NCBI RefSeq assembly: GCF_018343535.1
Contig: NZ_JAGYPF010000006.1
Location: forward strand, 62,001-126,000
Reading direction: 5' to 3'
DNA: 64,000 nucleotides
Source of the DNA: Neobacillus rhizophilus
GTDB lineage: Bacteria > Bacillota > Bacilli > Bacillales > Cytobacillaceae
Shown here: positions 16,075 through 23,006 of the stretch, in pieces
Numbering within the stretch: position 1 is the stretch's first letter
Layout: each line of letters opens with the position of its first letter
Program-made: the position numbers and the translations under genes
Notes under the pieces: model-generated
Databases searched by the model: none
The model's input: the letters and a program-made list of their open reading frames with translations, nothing else
What the model was told of the DNA's origin: nothing

Positions 16075-16129
16075 ATATGGGGGCGGTTCTTCTGTTTTAT
16101 GATGAAACAGAAGAACCGCCCCCACATAT
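16075..16129. repeat. Palindromic repeat, variant with GGGGGCGG arms
   Basis: The arm is GGGGGCGGTTCTTCTGTTT instead of GGGGACGG..CTGC. The opposite arm carries the matching changes (AACAGAAGAACCGCCCCC), so pairing is kept. It lies between the lacI promoter and the PBP gene end. Confidence 0.85.
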
Positions 16130-16130
16130 C

Positions 16131-18185
16131 TTACTTGGCGCTTATTAAATCGAAATATGCTTTTAGTATTCCTTGCCCGATTTTTTTATTTACTGGATGG
16201 GAATCTGTTTGTGTATTGGGAACGACAATGGAAAAGGCAATCTCTGGGTCATTAAATGGTGCATAACCGACCAATGTTAAATTATAAGTGGGTCTGTCGG
16301 TAATGAGTTTTTTCTTGATTGGGTCATAATAGAATGCTTCTGCTGTCCCTGTTTTCCCTGCAATATTATAGGAACGAAACGGCTCTTCAGCAAAGGAAGA
16401 TGTAGCAGTCCCTCCAGCTTCTTGGTAAACCTTCCTTAATCCTTCTTGCACTCTTTTTATATGAATAGGTTCCATGTCTATGCGATTCAGAACAACTGGC
16501 TCTAGGGACGAAAAAACGGGCCCCAGCTCTTTTTCCGTTGTGGATAAGCGAATTTCTTTTACTATGGTTGGCTTTATTCTATTTCCATTATTAGCAATCG
16601 TGGCAATATATTGAGCCAATTGAATTGGAGTATAGGTGTCAAACTGGCCAATCGCAAAATCCAGGGCTTTACCAGGGATGGAAGTTTCACCTGGAAGACC
16701 TGTTGCCTCGTTTGGCAAATCGATTCCCGTCCTAACGCCTAAACCAAATTGGTTAAAATAATACCTAAAGGTTTTGAAAACCTCTGTGCCTCCAGGCAGC
16801 TTCATATTGGGGTAATATTCTGTCCCCATCATTTTTATGGCTGTTTTAAACATATACACGTTCGATGATCTTTTTAGCGCTGTTAAATCGTCAATCACAT
16901 CCATGTTGGTATACGATTTTTTGATAGGTGTACTTTGAATGTTTAGCGGTTCATCCAGGATTGGGGTACCTGGCCGTATCACGCCTGTCTTAAAACCTGT
17001 TAATACAGTAGCGCCTTTTACTGCAGAACCCATGGCATAGGAAGAGGTAATGGTCCCTAAAGCATAATCATTCACTGTCCACTTCCCATCTTTTTGCTCT
17101 AGTTTTTTCCCGGCCAGGGATAGAACTTCCCCTGTTTTTGGGTTCAACATGACAACAAAGGCACGATCCAAGAATGGCCCTCCGCCATTGATCTTTGCGG
17201 ACATCAGTTCATTCGCTAGAATTTCTTCCACTCGCTTTTGCAATTCTATGTCGATTGTCAGCACCAAGTCCTTGCCTGGCTTCCCTTCGCTCATTACCTT
17301 GCTCGAAATGATGTTTCCGGAACTATCCGTCTGGTATTGGATTTTTTCTTTCTGTCCTTTTAAAACATCCTCATATAATAACTCAATTTGGCTTTTTCCC
17401 ACACGGTCATTGCGGCTATATCCTCTAGGAAGATAGTAATCTAGTGAGTCTCCGGGAAGCCCTTCTTTTGCCGTTGTAACATTTCCTAAAACAGAACGAA
17501 AGATGTCTCCATTAGGATAATCTCGCTTCCAATCCGTGACGACATCTACACCTGGAAGACGGTCCAAATTTTCGCTTACGATAGCCAACTCCTCTAATGG
17601 AACATCTTCATTTTTGACGATTTGTGGCGTTAAGAAATAGCCGCCTGCCATCTCACGATAAATAGCTGCGATTTCCAGCTCCTCTTGGCTGATTTCAGCC
17701 AAATCTGTTTTCGGATCAATTCTTTTTAGCTGCAGCAGGTATAATTCTTTATTGGTAAAATCTTTATTATTTCTTTCTTTTGCTGTGAGCTTTTGTTCAG
17801 CTTTCTTCGGACGCGTTAAGATCCAATAATCCTTTATATCCCGCTCTGTTAATTTATCGGTCTCTTTATCTATTAGTTTTGCTAGCTCTTGTGCAACCTT
17901 CAATACCTCCTGATTGGAGATATTGACATCCCTGGTATAGGAAATGGTATTAACCGACAAATTGCTGACGATTGGCCTTCCAAATCGGTCATAAATCTCC
18001 CCCCTTGGAACGGGGTGATTGACCGTAATATTATCAGTTCGTGCAATCTCTTTTTGATAATCTTCACCATATACAATTTGCACCAGACCCATCCTAAAAA
18101 TAAGGGCAGAAAATAACAAAAACACAATCACGAAAAGAATATTAACTCGGGCCAGTTTAACGTTTTTCTGTTTATTCCTAGTCAT
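16131..18185 (-). CDS. Class B penicillin-binding protein (transpeptidase, PbpA/PbpH/MrdA-like)
   Basis: A 684-aa bitopic membrane protein with a TM helix at about 12-33, an N-terminal dimerisation (pedestal) domain with the conserved VPRGEIYDRFGRPI, and a C-terminal transpeptidase domain. Active-site motifs are SxxK (SAVK, about residue 387), SxN (SSN, after TALKR) and KTG (GKTGTAE, about 613). It cross-links peptidoglycan on the outer membrane face. Length and order of motifs fit the elongation-type PBPs of Bacillus. The gene is monocistronic, with the repeat at its 3' end. Its exact paralogue cannot be fixed without alignment. Confidence 0.88.
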   Translation of the reverse strand: MTRNKQKNVKLARVNILFVIVFLLFSALIFRMGLVQIVYGEDYQKEIARTDNITVNHPVPRGEIYDRFGRPIVSNLSVNTISYTRDVNISNQEVLKVAQELAKLIDKETDKLTERDIKDYWILTRPKKAEQKLTAKERNNKDFTNKELYLLQLKRIDPKTDLAEISQEELEIAAIYREMAGGYFLTPQIVKNEDVPLEELAIVSENLDRLPGVDVVTDWKRDYPNGDIFRSVLGNVTTAKEGLPGDSLDYYLPRGYSRNDRVGKSQIELLYEDVLKGQKEKIQYQTDSSGNIISSKVMSEGKPGKDLVLTIDIELQKRVEEILANELMSAKINGGGPFLDRAFVVMLNPKTGEVLSLAGKKLEQKDGKWTVNDYALGTITSSYAMGSAVKGATVLTGFKTGVIRPGTPILDEPLNIQSTPIKKSYTNMDVIDDLTALKRSSNVYMFKTAIKMMGTEYYPNMKLPGGTEVFKTFRYYFNQFGLGVRTGIDLPNEATGLPGETSIPGKALDFAIGQFDTYTPIQLAQYIATIANNGNRIKPTIVKEIRLSTTEKELGPVFSSLEPVVLNRIDMEPIHIKRVQEGLRKVYQEAGGTATSSFAEEPFRSYNIAGKTGTAEAFYYDPIKKKLITDRPTYNLTLVGYAPFNDPEIAFSIVVPNTQTDSHPVNKKIGQGILKAYFDLISAK

Positions 18186-18258
18186 CCAACCAACCTCTCA
18201 TTATGTATGGACACCTTTTCAAAAAATTAAGCCATCTCTTTAGATGCCTAATTGAAAT

Positions 18259-18456
18259 TTAAAAAAATTTACTCGTATCTTCAACTTTTATTGATGACAC
18301 TTCTCCACAGTCCTTACAAAATGTATAAATTAGGGAAGAACCTGTACTGAAAAATTTGCTTATCGGCATAATCTTTGCATAATTATTGCTGACTTTTCCT
18401 TTTGAAAAAGAAGTACCCCCACAAGCCTTGCAAGGTTCTTGGTTTTTGGCATTCAT
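18259..18456 (-). CDS. Small zinc-ribbon protein, 65 aa
   Basis: Two CxxC knuckles, CKACGG (8-13) and CKDCGE (47-52), make a zinc ribbon. The stretch between them (residues 14-45) is basic then hydrophobic. GAGGTGATCGT precedes the ATG. Such small proteins bind zinc and often nucleic acid or protein partners. No specific function can be given. It is located between the PBP gene and the anti-sigma gene. Confidence 0.65.
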   Translation of the reverse strand: MNAKNQEPCKACGGTSFSKGKVSNNYAKIMPISKFFSTGSSLIYTFCKDCGEVSSIKVEDTSKFF

Positions 18457-18531
18457 ACGATCACCTCATCCAGTAGTTAGGTCTATTTTACGTTGGAACA
18501 GGTAGTAATTTCCAGTGAAATGCATACGAAA

Positions 18532-18588
18532 GAAACACGGGGACGGTTCTTCTGCTTCATGAGGCAAAAGAACCGTCCCCGTGCATCA
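18532..18588. repeat. Palindromic repeat, complete copy
   Basis: GAAACACGGGGACGGTTCTT through CCCCGTGCATCA. The terminal TCA is the TGA stop codon of the anti-sigma gene. Confidence 0.9.
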
Positions 18589-19674
18589 TTTCGGTATTGT
18601 AAACGGAAGGACCCATTTTCCTGCAATTCCGTCTGTCCGCTTGATGACAAACCGATATTCTCTTGCTCCTTCGAGCGGCGGAAACAGGATATCCCCCGTT
18701 CCAGCCTTGGAAAACCCGCTTGTTCTAAATCCTGCGGAAAGGAATTCATAACGGGTGCCATCTGAGGCTTTTTCAATATACATCTCCAAATTTTCATGTG
18801 CCACTGACTTTTTAAATTCAGCAGTATAGTCGAGCTTTGTTGAACTCGGGGTCAAGATGACTTTCTTTAGCTTTATTTCCACTTCCTCATTAGACACAAC
18901 CGCAGCCGGATGAATCGTTTCCTTTGCATCCTGCCATTCCTGGACCCACTCCATGGTCCAAGGTCCACTCTTTTCCTTTGAAAAATCAGCTGTCGTCCAA
19001 TTCAGGACTCCTATTTCCAGATGGAACCTGACACCCAATACTCGCTGCCAAGCCGGCGCAGCAGGAAATTCAATCATTCCTTTATTGGTATCGGAATCCA
19101 TGCTTACACTATAAGAGTTATAACGGGACATTCCAAACTGATCTACCAGCTTAATACTCTCCGGCATCCAGCTCCCTGAATCAGCAGGGGGCGGGTTCAG
19201 TTGAAAAAAGATAACCGTACGGTTGCTATCTGCATAGGTTCCGACGATGTCGATACGAAAACCATCAACGGTTGCCGACAGCTCCTGAGCTTGAATATTC
19301 CCTTTTTTCGCCTCCTGAAGCAATCCTACATCTTGCTTGGAAATGAGGTGTTCCGCAAATGGGACTGACTGGACGGCAGCATAAGCAAATGCTTCCCACC
19401 TTGGCATGGCGTAGAAGCTAAATTTCAGAAGACCCAATATCAATACTAGTACAGCGGCAGTTAATATCGTTCTTTTAGCAGTAAGATACCAGGCTTTTGC
19501 TTTTATTGTACTTTCCGTCTTTAATGTATCCCCCTCTGCCATCGCCCGTTCTGCCATTTTTGCAAAATCAGGATATTCACTGATTTCTTTCTGATAATAG
19601 TTTCTTAGCATGTTTTCAACTTCTATATCCTCGGGGTTGCTAACTGGCGCAAACCTTTTATCGTCATTGTTCAT
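18586..19674 (-). CDS. DUF4179-type membrane anti-sigma factor
   Basis: A 362-aa protein with a cytoplasmic N-terminal segment of about 60 residues, one TM helix (TILTAAVLVLILGLLKFSF) and a large extracytoplasmic domain of the DUF4179/DUF5643 type. Proteins like this are encoded after ECF sigma genes and hold the sigma factor at the membrane. The ORF opens at a TTG (19695), but the ATG at 19674 follows AAGGAG and starts MNNDDKRFAP. It overlaps the sigma gene end by 11 bp, which favours coupled expression. Its stop lies in the adjoining repeat. The stimulus is unknown. Confidence 0.75.
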   Translation of the reverse strand: MNNDDKRFAPVSNPEDIEVENMLRNYYQKEISEYPDFAKMAERAMAEGDTLKTESTIKAKAWYLTAKRTILTAAVLVLILGLLKFSFYAMPRWEAFAYAAVQSVPFAEHLISKQDVGLLQEAKKGNIQAQELSATVDGFRIDIVGTYADSNRTVIFFQLNPPPADSGSWMPESIKLVDQFGMSRYNSYSVSMDSDTNKGMIEFPAAPAWQRVLGVRFHLEIGVLNWTTADFSKEKSGPWTMEWVQEWQDAKETIHPAAVVSNEEVEIKLKKVILTPSSTKLDYTAEFKKSVAHENLEMYIEKASDGTRYEFLSAGFRTSGFSKAGTGDILFPPLEGAREYRFVIKRTDGIAGKWVLPFTIPK

Positions 19675-20218
19675 GATTTGCCCGCTCCTTACCAAAATGA
19701 TGAGTGTATTCCTTAGGCATGTGCTTCCTTATCGTTTTCAGCGCCCGGTGAATCCGCGACTTAATCGTTCCATCCCGCATTCCTGTAATTTCTGCAATCT
19801 GCCGGAAGGTTAATTCTGCTGAATAATGCATCGCAAGCAGATGGCGGTCTTCCTCAGAAACCGTTTGAAGAAGCCAGTCAATCTCCTCGCGGTCTTCGAT
19901 TCTCTGGTAGGAAGAATGCGCATCTGCCTGCTCCCAATCCCGGTCGTGCAGCATCTCTCGATTTTTGGTTTTGTTTTTATCAAGAAATACATGCCACAAT
20001 ACCCGGAAGAACCAGCCCTTTAGATTAACGCGTACACCTTTCCCTGATTTCCATGTCCTAAGGAAAGCCTCCTGTACGACATCCTCTGCTTCACTCCTAT
20101 TTCTAGTCCAATACAACGCCAAGCGAAATGCTTCGGGACCCACCATCTCACAAAACTTCGTATATTCACCCGGACTATCGATTCTATATTCGTCATTCTC
20201 TAAAGCCAAGCAGCACAC
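19664..20218 (-). CDS. ECF RNA polymerase sigma factor
   Basis: About 184 aa. It contains sigma region 2 (AFRLALYWTRNRSEAEDVVQ with the DVVQEAFLR core) and region 4 (LTFRQIAEITGMRDGTIKSR). Region 3 is absent, as expected for ECF sigmas. It redirects RNA polymerase to stress promoters and would be held by the anti-sigma protein encoded next. The start is unsure: GTG at 20218 is only 3 nt after GGGAG, while a TTG three codons later has better spacing. No ECF-type promoter was identified with confidence. Confidence 0.88.
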   Translation of the reverse strand: MCCLALENDEYRIDSPGEYTKFCEMVGPEAFRLALYWTRNRSEAEDVVQEAFLRTWKSGKGVRVNLKGWFFRVLWHVFLDKNKTKNREMLHDRDWEQADAHSSYQRIEDREEIDWLLQTVSEEDRHLLAMHYSAELTFRQIAEITGMRDGTIKSRIHRALKTIRKHMPKEYTHHFGKERANHEQ

Positions 20219-20282
20219 ACTCCCTCGAAAAGCCTTCTACATAATACGACTTTGATTATCCAAAAATCGTTGCATAAATTTG

Positions 20283-20302
20283 GTGAAACATGGGGACGGT
20301 TC
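20283..20302. repeat. Half copy of the palindromic repeat
   Basis: GTGAAACATGGGGACGGTTC only, cut off at the left inverted end (GAGATCACTG) of the array-bearing element that follows. The matching GGACGGTTC resumes at 20768, after the element's right end. Confidence 0.75.
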
Positions 20303-20767
20303 GAGATCACTGAAAAACACTCCAAAGTAGGGGTCTTAAAGACAAAACGTCCTCGGTTTAGGGTAGAATGTTTTTAAAAAGCCATCTATTCTGCCCTGAG
20401 TGCATGAAAAAGTGCCGCAACGGTAAAAATAAGCGGTCTATTCTGCCCATGAGCACAAGAAAAGTGTTGTAATGGTAAAAATAAACCGGTCTATTTTGCC
20501 TGTGTGCACAAGAAATGTGCCGCACCGGTAAAAATAAGCAGTCTATTCTGCCCGTGGGCACAAGAAAAGTGTCGTAATGGTAAAAATAAACCGGTCTATT
20601 CTACCCGTGGGCACAAGAAAAGTGTCGTAATGGTAAAAATAAACCGTTCTATTCTGCCCGTGGGCACAAGAAAAGTGTCGCACCGGTAAAAATATGCCAC
20701 TTAGGTACTCCGTTTAGCCTAAGAAAAATAGCGCTCCAGTTTCGTAGGATGTATTTTCAGTGGTCTC
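20303..20767. repeat. Element with inverted ends that encloses a 52-53 bp tandem array
   Basis: Ends GAGATCACTGAAAA (20303-20316) and TTTTCAGTGGTCTC (20754-20767) are inverted copies with one mismatch. Weaker similarity continues about 7 bp further in. Inside, from 20385 to about 20697, TCTATTCTGCCC recurs at 20385, 20437, 20490, 20542, 20595 and 20648 (periods 52-53). The unit contains GGTAAAAATAA and GGGCACAAGAAAAGTGTCG. No transposase or plausible gene is inside. The whole sits within a split copy of the palindromic repeat and fills the gap between sigma factor and yedE genes. Confidence 0.75.
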
Positions 20768-20817
20768 GGACGGTTCTCCTGCCTCATGAGGCAGAAGAAC
20801 CGTCCCCATACATCACT
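20768..20817. repeat. Palindromic repeat copy next to the array element
   Basis: GGACGGTTCTCCTGCCTCAT and the complementary arm, ending CCCCATACATCA. The outer G's of the left arm are missing at the junction with the element. Confidence 0.85.
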
Positions 20818-20910
20818 ATTGATTAATGCGATAGTTTTCAATCGGATATATCTATATATTGTATTGCATAATTACCAGAAAACAGTAACATAAATGATAT
20901 ACGTCCTTTA

Positions 20911-20945
20911 AAAAATGCCTGGAAAATTCCTCGGCATTTTTGTTT
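20911..20945 (+). terminator. Intrinsic terminator in the yedE-tusA leader
   Basis: AAAAATGCC and GGCATTTTT (9 bp) followed by TGTTTTG lie about 50 nt before the yedE start codon. No + strand gene precedes it, so it would act as an attenuator of yedE-tusA if the promoter is upstream (an AT-rich stretch at 20820-20905). Confidence 0.6.
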
Positions 20946-20991
20946 TGTGTAAGTATTTTTAAAAAAATAATGATAGGGGTGTTGCAGCTTT

Positions 20992-22221
20992 ATGAAGCTT
21001 TATGGAAAAATCTTCAAAGAATATTGGAATCCCTATGTAGCTATCAGTATTGCAGGATTAGTAAGTGCATTGTACTTTGGCATTACCGGTACAGTTTGGG
21101 CCGTCACTGGGGAATTCACAAGATTGGGCGGACATATTTTAGGATGGTTCGGTGTCGATGTTTCGGATTGGGCCTATTTTCAACTGGTCGGTCTTCAAGG
21201 GACTCCCGTCAGCCGGACAGATGGCTGGATTGTCATCGGGATGCTGGCTGGCGCACTCATTACAATCCTCCTAAGCAACAGTTTCAAAATCCGGGTTCCG
21301 AAACAAAAAAGGCGGTTGGTACAAGGATTTATTGGCGGAATTATAGCAGGGTTTGGCGCCCGTCTCGCTCTTGGCTGTAACTTGGCCGCTTTTTTCACGG
21401 GCGTCCCTCAGTTTTCATTTCATTCATGGATTTTTATGGCTGCCACTGCAATCGGGACCTTTTTTGGCGTTAAGGTTGTGAACACAAAATGGTGGCGAGG
21501 CAAACCAACACTGACGAAAGGAACGATGAATCCAGTTGTCACCGAGCATGATCAAAAAAGGAACATCCAGCCTATCTTGGGTGTAGTCTTTGCTTGTCTT
21601 TATATTGGTATCATCCTTTACTTTTTCGCAGCAGGCAAAACTCTTTTGGCGGTTGCATGTATAGCGGGGGCCTTGTTCGGTATTCTCATTGAACGCGGAC
21701 AAATTTGTTTCACTTCTGCTTTCCGCGATTTATGGATCAGCGGACGTGCCGTTATGTCAAAAGCCATTGCCGTCGGCATGATGATTAGTGTCGTGATAAC
21801 ATTTATCTACATTCAAACCGGCTCTGTTGCTCTCATCAAAATTGCTGCTCCAAGCACTGTGATTGGCGGGCTATTATTCGGATTTGGTATTGTTCTGGCT
21901 GGCGGCTGTGAAACCGGCATGATGTACCGGGCAATGGAAGGTCAATTGTTATTCTGGGTTGTCGGTGCAGGAAATATCGTCGGAGCTACTTTCTTGGCAT
22001 ACGGCTGGGACCACCTTGGGATTTTTCATGCCCTTGGGGAAAATTGGCCGAAGGTAAACTTAATTGAACAATGGGGACCTACAGGAGCCCTGGTTGGTAC
22101 AATGGCTATGCTACTTGTTTGGTTTTTACTTTCAAACTGGTGGGAAAAAAGGTTCCGTTATGGGACTGGAATCAAACACGAAAAGAAAGAACGGATTTCT
22201 CACGTTACAAAGGAGGCTTAA
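20992..22221 (+). CDS. YeeE/YedE-family transporter (thiosulfate/selenium-related)
   Basis: A 409-aa polytopic membrane protein with about ten helices in two homologous halves. It has the family's conserved cysteine loops: LALGCNLAAFFTG (about 124-136), RGQICFTSAF (about 233-242) and AGGCETGMMYRA (about 302-313). YeeE (TsuA) imports thiosulfate. The related YedE is linked to selenium metabolism and is usually encoded with the TusA-like YedF or YeeD. Here a TusA-like gene starts 3 nt downstream. The ATG is preceded by GGGGTG at a long spacing. The choice between sulfur and selenium cargo is open, but the in-frame TGA in the partner gene favours a selenium link. Confidence 0.85.
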   Translation: MKLYGKIFKEYWNPYVAISIAGLVSALYFGITGTVWAVTGEFTRLGGHILGWFGVDVSDWAYFQLVGLQGTPVSRTDGWIVIGMLAGALITILLSNSFKIRVPKQKRRLVQGFIGGIIAGFGARLALGCNLAAFFTGVPQFSFHSWIFMAATAIGTFFGVKVVNTKWWRGKPTLTKGTMNPVVTEHDQKRNIQPILGVVFACLYIGIILYFFAAGKTLLAVACIAGALFGILIERGQICFTSAFRDLWISGRAVMSKAIAVGMMISVVITFIYIQTGSVALIKIAAPSTVIGGLLFGFGIVLAGGCETGMMYRAMEGQLLFWVVGAGNIVGATFLAYGWDHLGIFHALGENWPKVNLIEQWGPTGALVGTMAMLLVWFLLSNWWEKRFRYGTGIKHEKKERISHVTKEA

Positions 22222-22224
22222 TCC

Positions 22225-22467
22225 ATGTCACAGGTGATGGATGTTAACTACACTTTAGACATTCGCGGCGAGCCATGACCATACCCTGTCATTTATGCGC
22301 TGGATGCGCTAAAGTCTATGAAAATCGGAGAAGTTTTACAGGTCATCGCGGACTGCCCGCAATCATTCCGCAGTGTGCCGGAGGAAGCCGTCAAACACGG
22401 CTATAAACTTCTAGCCGAACCGAAAAAGGTTGGGCAGGATATTTATTTTTATATTAAAGTGGTGTGA
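22225..22467 (+). CDS. TusA/YedF-family sulfurtransferase, candidate selenoprotein (in-frame TGA at codon 18)
   Basis: An ATG 8 nt after AAAGGAGG opens an 80-codon frame that fits the TusA fold throughout (MSQVMDVNYTLDIRGEP, then PYPVIYALDALKSMK, then EAVKHGYKLL). The single interruption is TGA at 22276-22278, exactly where TusA proteins have the catalytic Cys of their CPxP motif (here x-PYP). A hairpin with bacterial SECIS geometry begins 13 nt after this TGA. Read-through as selenocysteine gives a complete protein. Without it only 17 residues are made. The alternative is a nonsense mutation of TGC or TGT in a young pseudogene. It is coupled to yedE. The final TGA stop is in the flanking repeat. 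Confidence 0.75.
22292..22313 (+). promoter_or_regulatory. SECIS-like hairpin after the in-frame TGA
   Basis: TTTA (22292-22295) pairs with TAAA (22310-22313), T22296 is bulged, and GCGC (22297-22300) pairs with GCGC (22306-22309). The loop is TGGAT. All eight pairs are Watson-Crick. The E. coli fdhF SECIS likewise has a helix, one bulged U on the 5' side, a short helix and a loop with GG, about 11 nt after UGA (here 13 nt). Confidence 0.65.
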
Positions 22468-22522
22468 AACAAAGGGACGGTTCTTCTGCTTCGTGAAGCA
22501 GAAGAACCGTCCCTTTGCATCA
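22464..22522. repeat. Palindromic repeat, variant with AAAGGG ends
   Basis: GTGAAACAAAGGGACGGTTC to GTCCCTTTGCATCA. The left TGA ends the tusA-like gene and the right TCA ends the amidase gene. The left CAAAGGG and right CCCTTTG have changed together compared with other copies. Confidence 0.9.
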
Positions 22523-22996
22523 TTTTTTACTGATGAATTCTCTGAATTGGTCCATATTGAAGTTTTTCCCTGGGCAGGTCTTGGTTGTGCCAGGTAACTC
22601 GCGATGACCTAAAACATCGGATACAGGAATATTGAACTCGCTCATTAAATAGTGACAAAGTTTTTTCGCTGACGATAATTGCTCTTTTGTCGGATGGTCG
22701 ACATCAAAATCTCCAGTAAGACAAATACCTAGGGATACTTCGTTATAATGATAAGCGTGGGCGCCTACATGGTAACCTCTCCCCTTCAGAATCTCTCCGT
22801 TTGCTTCTATAAAAAAGTTATAGCCAATTCCACTCCATTTACGTACCGCTTGGTGAAAGTGGTGGGTCTTATAAATATCCCAGCCCCGTTCCTGGGCATG
22901 ATGAATAATAATATATTTTATCCCATCAGAAATTTTCTTTAACGGTTCGGAAAATTGTAAAGGAACATCCCTGACAAAGCTAGGTTCTTTTAACAT
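22520..22996 (-). CDS. N-acetylmuramoyl-L-alanine amidase (Amidase_2 / PGRP fold)
   Basis: A 158-aa zinc amidase. Zinc ligands are His32 or His33 (IIIHHAQ), and the His and Cys of GHRELPGTTKTCPG near the C-terminus. VGAHAYHYNEVSLGICLTGDF is typical of the family (shown here in words: residues about 75-95). It cleaves the amide bond between muramic acid and L-Ala in peptidoglycan. There is no signal peptide or wall-binding domain, so it would stay in the cytoplasm unless released. The ORF could open at 23062, but AGGAGTGATTTC sets the ATG at 22996. It starts 11 nt after the STAND ATPase gene and forms an operon with it. The stop codon is donated by the repeat. Confidence 0.88.
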   Translation of the reverse strand: MLKEPSFVRDVPLQFSEPLKKISDGIKYIIIHHAQERGWDIYKTHHFHQAVRKWSGIGYNFFIEANGEILKGRGYHVGAHAYHYNEVSLGICLTGDFDVDHPTKEQLSSAKKLCHYLMSEFNIPVSDVLGHRELPGTTKTCPGKNFNMDQFREFISKK

Positions 22997-23006
22997 GAAA
23001 TCACTC

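Noticed and set aside
20358..20561. ORFs on both strands inside array 1
   Set aside because: Product of the 52-53 bp repeats; no ribosome site.
20940..21380. 146-codon ORF overlapping yedE in another frame
   Set aside because: It shadows the clear YedE frame, and its protein has no membrane or domain features.
22276..22278. Simple nonsense mutation making the TusA-like gene a pseudogene
   Set aside because: Kept as the rival view, but ranked lower because the TGA falls exactly on the catalytic Cys, the remainder is undamaged and a SECIS-like hairpin follows.
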